Of a stretch of DNA of 6,555 nucleotides, positions 1 to 4,431 are shown piece after piece. A program made the translations under genes and the position numbers. The DNA comes from Stenotrophomonas sp. Its GTDB lineage: Bacteria; Pseudomonadota; Gammaproteobacteria; Xanthomonadales; Xanthomonadaceae. Below the pieces are notes generated by a model that saw only the letters and a program-made list of their open reading frames with translations, was not told the origin of the DNA and searched no databases. The stretch spans positions 1 to 6,555 of the forward strand of contig QFOV01000187.1 in the NCBI GenBank assembly GCA_003248565.1, written 5' to 3'. Each line of letters opens with the position of its first letter. Position 1 is the first letter of the stretch.

Positions 1-483
1 GTCCTTGCCCGGCAGCACCACGGTGCCGTCATCGCGGAAGCCGACCTTCTCCAGCAGCGCGACGGAGCGCGCATTGCCCTGCGAGACGATCGCGCGCAGT
101 TCGCCCAGGCCGAGCGTGCCGCGCGCGTAGGCAAGCACGCCTTGCACGGCTTCCAGTGCGTAGCCCTGCCCGGTGTAGGCACCAAGCAAGGCGTAACCAA
201 CATCCGCACAGGGCAGGCCATCGCGTCGTACCAGCCCGGCATTGCCGAGCCAGGCACCGTCGCTGCGGCGTTCAATCGCATACATGCCGAAGCCGTTCGC
301 GGCATAGCTGCCGAAGGTGTGCTTCTGCACGTACTCGCGCGCCTGCTCCAGTGTGCGCACGCCACGATCACCGATGAATTCGTGGAAGCCCGGCTCGTTG
401 AGCAGCTGCAGCATCGCGGCGGCATCGCCGTCGTCGTCACGCAGCAGGCGCAGTTGCAGGCGTTCGGTCTGGATCAGGGACAT
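1..483 (-). CDS. GNAT family N-acetyltransferase, RimJ/RimL type (3' end outside window)
   Basis: Translating the minus strand from the ATG at 483 gives 161 residues with no stop before the window edge, so the C-terminus is missing. The protein begins MSLIQTERLQLRLL, the usual first beta strand of RimJ/RimL-like GNAT enzymes. The acetyl-CoA binding motif A follows a GNAGLV strand and reads DVGYALLGAYTGQGYALEA at about residues 94-112. The C-terminal motif NARSVALLEKVGF at about 137-149 is the classic helix and strand (N-x-x-S-x-x-L-x-E-x-x-G-F). Family members usually run to about 165-185 residues, so only a short tail is lost. These enzymes move an acetyl group from acetyl-CoA to an amine, either a protein N-terminus or a small molecule; the substrate cannot be told here. 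No strong Shine-Dalgarno precedes the ATG. The gene follows rep on the same strand, but 229 bases of repeats lie between them, so it is probably not a tight operon. Confidence 0.88.
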   Translation of the reverse strand, partial: MSLIQTERLQLRLLRDDDGDAAAMLQLLNEPGFHEFIGDRGVRTLEQAREYVQKHTFGSYAANGFGMYAIERRSDGAWLGNAGLVRRDGLPCADVGYALLGAYTGQGYALEAVQGVLAYARGTLGLGELRAIVSQGNARSVALLEKVGFRDDGTVVLPGKD

Positions 484-500
484 GGAGGGCTCGGTTTTCG

Positions 501-543
501 CCCCCTCCCTTCTGCATAGCAGAGGGGAGGGCTGGGGAGGGGT
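501..543 (-). repeat. Hairpin repeat A with overlapping G-quadruplex motif
   Basis: Bases 503-515 pair with 519-531 (13 positions, one G-T mismatch) around the 3-nt loop ATA. On the plus strand the right arm runs straight into further G runs. The four tracts are 524-527, 529-531, 534-537 and 539-542, with spacers of 1, 2 and 1 bases, which fits the canonical G3+N1-7 quadruplex pattern. Two of the four tracts are also the hairpin arm, so the two folds exclude each other. The element ends about 20 bases before the ATG of the acetyltransferase gene. Confidence 0.7.
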
Positions 544-570
544 GCTCTGGTTTTTGCCGGTAAAGCCCCT

Positions 571-592
571 GCCGAGCATGGCTCGGCACTAC
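571..592 (-). repeat. SMAG-type REP element, copy 1
   Basis: Read on the minus strand from 592, the tetranucleotide GTAG is followed by T and then a perfect 7-bp stem GCCGAGC / GCTCGGC (581-587 and 571-577) around the loop CAT. A GTAG head before a short palindrome is the defining layout of the REP elements of Stenotrophomonas maltophilia, called SMAG, which are thought to be moved by RAYT (REP-associated tyrosine) transposases. No RAYT gene is present here. A near-identical copy in the opposite orientation lies at 6200-6221. Confidence 0.78.
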
Positions 593-598
593 TGCCGT

Positions 599-632
599 CT
601 CCTTTGGCCAAGGGAGGGTTGAGGGGCGCCCC
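599..632 (-). repeat. Degenerate hairpin repeat C
   Basis: The core TTGGCCAA at 604-611 is a perfect palindrome, and pairing extends imperfectly to 599-616. On the plus strand it continues into three G runs (612-614, 616-618, 623-626) and ends in the perfect 10-base palindrome GGGGCGCCCC (623-632). It looks like a decayed version of elements A, B and D: the loop is lost and only three G runs are clear. On the minus strand it sits just before SMAG copy 1, the same order as element D and SMAG copy 2. Confidence 0.55.
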
Positions 633-663
633 AATCAAAGCGCAAAACCCGCAGCCAAAGCTA

Positions 664-705
664 CCCCCTCCCAACCTCCCCCTTGGCTGCGCCAAAGGGG
701 AGGAG
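664..705 (+). repeat. Hairpin repeat B beside the rep stop codon; possible terminator
   Basis: Bases 675-687 pair with 691-703 (13 positions, one C-A mismatch) around the 3-nt loop TGC. C runs at 664-668, 670-672, 675-676 and 678-682 make a G-rich minus strand; because one run is only two bases long it fits only a weak, two-layer or bulged quadruplex. The hairpin begins 9 bases past the rep stop codon and is followed in the rep transcript by G runs, not a U tract. If it ends transcription, it is not a standard intrinsic terminator. Confidence 0.6.
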
Positions 706-712
706 ACAAGCA

Positions 713-2698
713 TCAATCAAACAGTGCCTGGATCGCTGCCAATCCGGCCTTGGCCCGCTCCTGCTTGTGCGCGGCATCGGCCACCGGGTCGGCACCATCG
801 CGCTGGATCTCACCGGCGGGAATCTCATCGAAAAACCGACTGGGCTTGAGCCGGATGTGCTCGCCGAACTTGCGCGTCAAACGGCTGAAGCTCATCCACA
901 GCTGGATCTTGGCGCGGGTGATGCCTACGTACAGCAGGCGCCGCTCTTCCTGCAGGTTGCCTTCATCCAGGCTGACCTGATGCGGCAGCACGCCGTCCTC
1001 GCAGCCAACGATGAATACATATGGAAACTCCAGGCCCTTGGACGCATGCAGCGTCATCATCCGCACCTGGTTGCCGCCGTCATCCTTGTCGTTGCGCGAG
1101 ATCAGTGCCAGCTGCGCAGCCATGTCGGCGGCGCTGGCACCACGCGGGCCGCTCTCGAACCACGAGGCCAGTTCTTCCAGGTTGTTGGCGCGACGCTCAT
1201 AGCCGGCGGTGTCCTTGGCCGCGTGACGCAGTTCGGCCAGCATGCCCGAGTCCTTGGCCACGCGCCGCACCAGGTCGCCGGAACTCATCTGCCGCATGTC
1301 CAGGCGCAGCGCGCGCAGGATGTCGGTGAACTTGCTCAGGCTGTTGGCCGCACGCGGGGTGAGCTGTGCCAGCGCGCCCATGCTCTCGGCGGCCTGCGCC
1401 ATCGGAATGTCTTTCTCGGACGCCAGCTCCGCCAACTTGGCCAGCGTGCTTGCACCGACATCACGTTTGGGCGACTGCACCGCGCGCATGAAGGCCGTGT
1501 CGTCGTCCGGGTTCACGATCAATCGCAACCACGCCAGCGTGTCCTTCACTTCCTGCCGTTCAAGGAACACCGTGCCACCGTTGAGGTGATACGGCACACC
1601 GACCAACTGCATCGCTTTTTCCAGCGGACGCGACTGGAAGTTGCCGCGGAACAGGATGCAGAAATCACTCCACGGAATCTTGCGGCTGGTCGCCAGGAAA
1701 TGGATTTCCGCCGCCACTTTTTCCGCTTCGTGTTCGCTGTTGCGGCACTCCCACACGCGGATCCGTTCACCGTCGGCCTGGTCGGACCACAAGGTCTTCA
1801 GGTGCTCGTGCGGGTTGTGTGCGATCAACGCATTGGCCGCGCGCAGCACGCGGTTGGAACAACGGTAATTCTGTTCCAGCTTGATGATCTGCAGCTTGGG
1901 GTAATCCACGCCCATCTGCTGCAGGTTCTCGGGATTGGCACCGCGCCAGGCATAGATCGACTGGTCGTCATCGCCCACGCAGGTGAAGTTGCCGGCGGGC
2001 CCGGCCAGCTGCTTGAGCAGGCGGTACTGGGCATCGTTGGTGTCCTGGCATTCGTCGACCAGCAGATAGCCGATGCGCTCGCGCCAGGCCAGGGCGATAT
2101 CCGGGTGCTCTTCCAGCACCTGCACCGGCAGGCGGATCAGGTCATCGAAATCCACCGCGTTGAACGAGGTCAAACGGGTCTGGTACAGCTCGTAGACCAT
2201 CGCCGCGTCTTTCTCGCGGTTGCTGCGCGCCGCCGCCATTGCCTGCTCGGGCGACAGCCCGGAGTTCTTGGCCCGCGAGATCAGGTTTTTCATGTCCTCG
2301 ATGTCGTCGGGCTTGGCATTGCTTCCACCCAGCAGATCCTTGATCTGCGCGCCGGCATCATCCGCATCGAAGATGGAGAAGTTGCGCTTCAAACCCACCT
2401 GTTCATGTTCGATCTGCAGGAACTTCAGGCCCAGGGCGTGGAAGGTGCAGATGGTGACCTCGGCCGCGTCCTCGGCGCGCAGGCGCTTGGCCACACGCTC
2501 GCGCATTTCCTTGGCCGACTTGTTGGTGAAGGTGATCGCGGCGATGCGGCGGGCGCTGTAGCGGCCAATGCCGATCAGGTGGGCGATTTTCTCGACGATC
2601 ACGCGCGTCTTGCCGCTGCCGGCACCAGCCAGCACCAGCAGAGGACCTTCGGCGTGCACAGCCGCCGCGCGTTGGGGGGGATTGAGGGAGTCCAGCAT
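713..2698 (-). CDS. rep: ATP-dependent DNA helicase Rep
   Basis: A 661-residue superfamily 1A helicase, close to the roughly 670 residues of E. coli Rep. Rep is a 3'-5' DNA translocase and helicase that travels with the replisome, clears proteins ahead of the fork and helps restart stalled forks. All motifs are visible in order: the Q motif LNPPQ (5-9), Walker A AGAGSGKT (24-31), motif Ia ITFTNKSAKEM (55-65), Ib TFHALG (85-90), Walker B LLVDECQDTN (212-221), III VGDDDQSIYAWRGA (241-254), IV LEQNYR (274-279), V TLHASKGLEF (549-558) and VI EERRLLYVGITRAK (584-597). The Walker B carries Cys where E. coli Rep has Tyr (DEYQ); I infer this is a harmless clade variant. Rep is favoured over UvrD and PcrA by the Q-motif wording, the length and the short C-terminus. 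The ATG has no clear Shine-Dalgarno. The gene diverges from the Sel1-repeat gene. A long open frame antisense to it is a codon-bias artefact. Confidence 0.96.
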   Translation of the reverse strand: MLDSLNPPQRAAAVHAEGPLLVLAGAGSGKTRVIVEKIAHLIGIGRYSARRIAAITFTNKSAKEMRERVAKRLRAEDAAEVTICTFHALGLKFLQIEHEQVGLKRNFSIFDADDAGAQIKDLLGGSNAKPDDIEDMKNLISRAKNSGLSPEQAMAAARSNREKDAAMVYELYQTRLTSFNAVDFDDLIRLPVQVLEEHPDIALAWRERIGYLLVDECQDTNDAQYRLLKQLAGPAGNFTCVGDDDQSIYAWRGANPENLQQMGVDYPKLQIIKLEQNYRCSNRVLRAANALIAHNPHEHLKTLWSDQADGERIRVWECRNSEHEAEKVAAEIHFLATSRKIPWSDFCILFRGNFQSRPLEKAMQLVGVPYHLNGGTVFLERQEVKDTLAWLRLIVNPDDDTAFMRAVQSPKRDVGASTLAKLAELASEKDIPMAQAAESMGALAQLTPRAANSLSKFTDILRALRLDMRQMSSGDLVRRVAKDSGMLAELRHAAKDTAGYERRANNLEELASWFESGPRGASAADMAAQLALISRNDKDDGGNQVRMMTLHASKGLEFPYVFIVGCEDGVLPHQVSLDEGNLQEERRLLYVGITRAKIQLWMSFSRLTRKFGEHIRLKPSRFFDEIPAGEIQRDGADPVADAAHKQERAKAGLAAIQALFD

Positions 2699-2863
2699 GG
2701 GGTGGTTTCAGTCGCAGGCAGGCAGTGTAAGCCATCGTTGCCCAGACCCTCCCGGCCCCGTCATTCACGGGGCCAGTCATGCCCGTGACGATTGGCTTTG
2801 GGCCGGTTGTAAAAGCCATGTTCAGGTGCTGGAATGCGCCACACAGTCATAAGGATCGATGAC
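2699..2863. promoter_or_regulatory. Divergent intergenic region (rep / Sel1-repeat gene) with overlapping inverted repeats
   Basis: This 165-base spacer must hold the promoters of both divergent genes. Bases 2754-2761 and 2767-2774 form a perfect 8-bp hairpin (GGCCCCGT / ACGGGGCC) with a 5-nt loop. A second pairing, 2765-2771 with 2782-2788 (TCACGGG / CCCGTGA), uses part of the first, so the two exclude each other. I could not identify convincing -35/-10 pairs on either strand. It could be an operator, a leader hairpin or a protein-binding palindrome; the sequence does not decide. Confidence 0.45.
2851..2855 (+). promoter_or_regulatory. Ribosome binding site that fixes the start of the Sel1-repeat gene
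   Basis: AAGGA lies 8 bases before the ATG at 2864. The in-frame ATG at 2834 has no such site, and the protein starting at 2864 opens directly with a signal peptide. The downstream start is therefore preferred. Confidence 0.75.
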
Positions 2864-3586
2864 ATGCGCAACTCATGGGCTGTTGCATTCCTGGCAGTAT
2901 TTGCTGCGGTGCCCGCGCTGGCGGCTGCGCCGACTGAAGATGCCTGCGCTAGCGTGTCAGCAAAACCGATCCCCGCCGAAATAATGACACCCGGGTTCTA
3001 TCAGGCTCACCCGGACATGCGTTGGCGAAACGCCGCACTGGATGCCTACAAGAAGGGCCAATACGCCGCTGCCTTCCGGTACTTCAAACGTGCTGCGAAC
3101 TATGCTGACAAATTCTCCCAATTCATGGTCGCCCACATGTACTGGGAGGGCCTTGGTACTGACGCCGATCAGCCACTCGCCTATGCATGGGCAGATCTCG
3201 CTGCTGAGCGCGAGTACCACAACTTCGCTTCCCAACGCGAAGCCTATTGGGCGCAACTCGATGGACAACAACGTGCGGCCGCGGTGCATCGCGGCCAAGC
3301 GCTATATGCCCGGTACAGCGACAGCGTCACCAAGCCGAACCTTGAAAGAGAGCTGCGATTGGCGACCCGGAACAAGACGGGTAGTCGCACGGGTCTGGTA
3401 ACCGGGGCACTGTATGTAACCGATGTAAACGGCCACGACATCTCAGGATCGGTCTACTACGACCAGACCTACTACCAACCCGAAATGTATTGGTGTTACG
3501 AGGATGCTTATTGGTCACGACCAAGGAGCCCCAATGTGGAAGTCGGCCTGCCACAAAGGACCTCACCGGATATCGGCACGCCCTGA
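2864..3586 (+). CDS. Exported Sel1-like repeat protein of unknown function
   Basis: 240 residues from the ATG at 2864. MRNSWAVAFLAVFAAVPALA is a Sec signal peptide with an A-L-A cleavage site after residue 20, so the mature protein is periplasmic or secreted. Residues 57-99 fit a Sel1-like (TPR-related) repeat: an AALDAYKKGQYAAAFRYFKRAA helix, then SQFMVAHMYWEGLGT. A partial second unit follows (DADQPLAYAWADLAAE, about 100-115). Such repeats usually bind other proteins. The C-terminal part (180-220) is rich in aromatic residues, with GSVYYDQTYYQPEMYWCYEDAYW near 195-217, and is unlike a Sel1 repeat. The mature chain has two cysteines (28 and 211) that could form a disulfide. Three 60-base samples gave 52, 58 and 62% GC, somewhat low, with codons such as ATA, CTA and AGA that are uncommon in such genomes. 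Tdk follows on the same strand after 82 bases. The exact role is unknown. Confidence 0.82.
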   Translation: MRNSWAVAFLAVFAAVPALAAAPTEDACASVSAKPIPAEIMTPGFYQAHPDMRWRNAALDAYKKGQYAAAFRYFKRAANYADKFSQFMVAHMYWEGLGTDADQPLAYAWADLAAEREYHNFASQREAYWAQLDGQQRAAAVHRGQALYARYSDSVTKPNLERELRLATRNKTGSRTGLVTGALYVTDVNGHDISGSVYYDQTYYQPEMYWCYEDAYWSRPRSPNVEVGLPQRTSPDIGTP

Positions 3587-3657
3587 ATGCCCGCCGCCCC
3601 CGTCGTTTGGGTCCTGCCAGCCACGCCATTGGTCGGCATGCCTTGGGCTCGCCGCGC

Positions 3658-3663
3658 TAAAAT
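3658..3663 (+). promoter_or_regulatory. Candidate -10 box of tdk, suggesting a leaderless transcript
   Basis: TAAAAT matches the TATAAT consensus at five of six positions and ends 5 bases before the tdk ATG (3669). Transcription normally starts 6-8 bases past the -10 box, which would place the first base at or within the start codon. There is no Shine-Dalgarno before this ATG, which agrees with a leaderless mRNA. A good -35 at the right spacing is not visible (TTGGTC at 3629-3634 is 23 bases away), so confidence is moderate. Confidence 0.42.
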
Positions 3664-3668
3664 GCCGC

Positions 3669-4289
3669 ATGGCCAAGCTCTACTTCTACTATTCGGCGAT
3701 GAACGCCGGCAAGACCACCACCCTGCTGCAGTCCGCGCACAATTACCGCGAGCGCGGCATGCGCGTCGCCCTGCTGACCCCGCACCTGGACCACCGCGCC
3801 GGCACCGGCGTGGTCGCCTCGCGGATCGGCCTGCAGGCTGAAGCCACCACCTTCGAGCGCGATACCGACCTGGAGAAGCTGATCCAGCAGGACATTGCCG
3901 CCCACGGCAGGCTCGGCTGCGTGTTGGTGGACGAGGCGCAGTTCCTGAGCAAATCACAGGTGTGGCAGCTGTCCGAGGTGGTCGACCAACTGCGCATCCC
4001 GGTGCTGTGCTACGGGCTGCGTACCGATTTCCGCGGCGAACTGTTCGAAGGCAGCCAGTACCTGCTGGCCTGGGCCGACGAGATGCAGGAGATCAAGACC
4101 ATCTGCCACAGCGGCAAGAAGGCGACGATGACCGTACGCGTGGACGAGAACGGCTTTGCCGTGCAGGACGGCCCGCAGGTGGAGATCGGCGGCAACGACC
4201 GTTATGTGTCGGTGAGCCGCGCCGAGTTCAAGAAGATCACCCGCGGTGAAGGGCGGATTGATCCGATGCAGGCGCCGTTGCCGTTGTAA
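3669..4289 (+). CDS. tdk: Thymidine kinase (type II, TK1-like)
   Basis: 206 residues, matching the roughly 205 of E. coli Tdk. It phosphorylates thymidine (and deoxyuridine) with ATP to give dTMP, the cytosolic salvage route into DNA precursors. The start at 3669 (MAKLYFYYSAMNAGKTT) is chosen because the family begins just before the P-loop; the in-frame ATG at 3504 would add 55 residues of unrelated sequence overlapping the preceding gene. Motifs are P-loop SAMNAGKT (9-16), VDEAQF (87-92) with the likely catalytic base Glu89, and the lasso-domain segment YGLRTDFRGELF (115-126), followed by the thymidine-contacting IGGNDRYVSV region (173-182). The zinc ribbon is degenerate: E. coli has C-H-C and a later C-x-x-H, whereas here the positions are C146, S148, S183 and E186, so three of four ligands are gone. 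No Shine-Dalgarno is seen. The gene converges on opgD. Confidence 0.95.
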   Translation: MAKLYFYYSAMNAGKTTTLLQSAHNYRERGMRVALLTPHLDHRAGTGVVASRIGLQAEATTFERDTDLEKLIQQDIAAHGRLGCVLVDEAQFLSKSQVWQLSEVVDQLRIPVLCYGLRTDFRGELFEGSQYLLAWADEMQEIKTICHSGKKATMTVRVDENGFAVQDGPQVEIGGNDRYVSVSRAEFKKITRGEGRIDPMQAPLPL

Positions 4290-4296
4290 CGCCGTT

Positions 4297-4317
4297 CCTT
4301 CTCCCGCCGGGAGAAGG
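4297..4317 (-). repeat. Hairpin repeat after tdk; possible terminator
   Basis: CCTTCTCCC (4297-4305) pairs perfectly with GGGAGAAGG (4309-4317) around the 3-nt loop GCC. Read on the minus strand, the unit 4297-4337 opens with CCCTCATCCG, then CCCTGCGGGC, then the CCTTCTCCC hairpin. I recognise this as a very common intergenic repeat of xanthomonads and some other GC-rich proteobacteria. No U run follows it, so any termination would not be of the standard intrinsic type. Confidence 0.65.
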
Positions 4318-4384
4318 TGCCCGCAGGGCGGATGAGGGTACGGGTGGAGCTTGCTGCAGCTCGCATTCTGGTGGCTTCAGACCG

Positions 4385-4421
4385 CCCCTCTCCCCCAACC
4401 CCTCTCCCGGAGGGAGAGGGG
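4385..4421 (+). repeat. Hairpin repeat after opgD with overlapping G-quadruplex motif
   Basis: CCCCTCTCCC (4399-4408) pairs perfectly with GGGAGAGGGG (4412-4421) around the 3-nt loop GGA. The same 10-mer CCCCTCTCCC also occurs at 4385-4394 as a direct repeat. On the minus strand, which is the opgD transcript, four G runs (4406-4408, 4399-4402, 4392-4396, 4385-4388) are spaced by 3, 2 and 3 bases and fit the canonical quadruplex pattern. Two of the runs also form one hairpin arm. Confidence 0.68.
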
Positions 4422-4431
4422 CTCAAGCGCC

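Larger units (their letters stand above)
484..712. repeat. Intergenic repeat cluster between rep and the acetyltransferase gene
   Basis: This 229-base spacer holds no credible gene. It contains three pyrimidine/purine-rich hairpin elements (about 501-543, 599-632 and 664-705) and one SMAG-type REP element (571-592). Two hairpins read in the minus orientation and one in the plus orientation, so the cluster is a nested, partly inverted repeat array. The remaining bases (543-570 and 633-660) show nothing I recognise. The cluster lies downstream of rep and upstream of the acetyltransferase gene, so it could act as the rep 3' region, as the leader of the next gene, or both. Confidence 0.8.
4290..4431. 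repeat. Convergent tdk/opgD intergenic region with two outward-facing hairpin repeats
   Basis: These 142 bases separate two stop codons and carry no gene. A hairpin sits 7 bases after the tdk stop (4297-4317) and another 10 bases beyond the opgD stop (4399-4421). In each transcript the hairpin is followed by purine-rich, G-rich sequence. Between them lie a small hairpin GCCC-GCA-GGGC (4319-4329) and a weak stem (4347-4351 with 4358-4362). The layout suggests a two-way transcription boundary built from repeats. Confidence 0.7.

Noticed and set aside
142..519. A 125-codon plus-strand frame over the acetyltransferase gene.
   Set aside because: The minus strand gives a clear GNAT protein with motif A and the C-terminal N-x-x-S motif; the plus frame has no recognisable feature.
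484..712. A CRISPR array or tandem repeat made from the GC-rich hairpins.
   Set aside because: The units are not identical, not evenly spaced and lie in both orientations; no cas gene is present.
683..2788. A 701-codon open frame on the plus strand, fully antisense to rep.
   Set aside because: Its protein shows no known motif and has the His/Arg/Gln/Val-rich make-up of an antisense frame in GC-rich DNA. The opposite strand encodes a full Rep with every helicase motif.
2834..2863. An upstream ATG start for the Sel1-repeat protein.
   Set aside because: No ribosome binding site precedes it, whereas AAGGA is 8 bases before the ATG at 2864, where the signal peptide begins.
3504..3668. A 55-residue N-terminal extension of thymidine kinase from an upstream ATG.
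   Set aside because: It overlaps the end of the Sel1-repeat gene, is Pro/Cys/His-rich without family similarity, and the family starts only a few residues before the P-loop.
3508..3957. Minus-strand frames of 80-150 codons across the tdk region.
   Set aside because: They are Arg/Ala/Gly-rich shadows of tdk with no start signals and no motif.
4297..4317. A standard Rho-independent terminator after tdk.
   Set aside because: The stem is good but no U run follows, and the sequence matches a widespread intergenic repeat. Listed as a repeat with possible terminator function instead.
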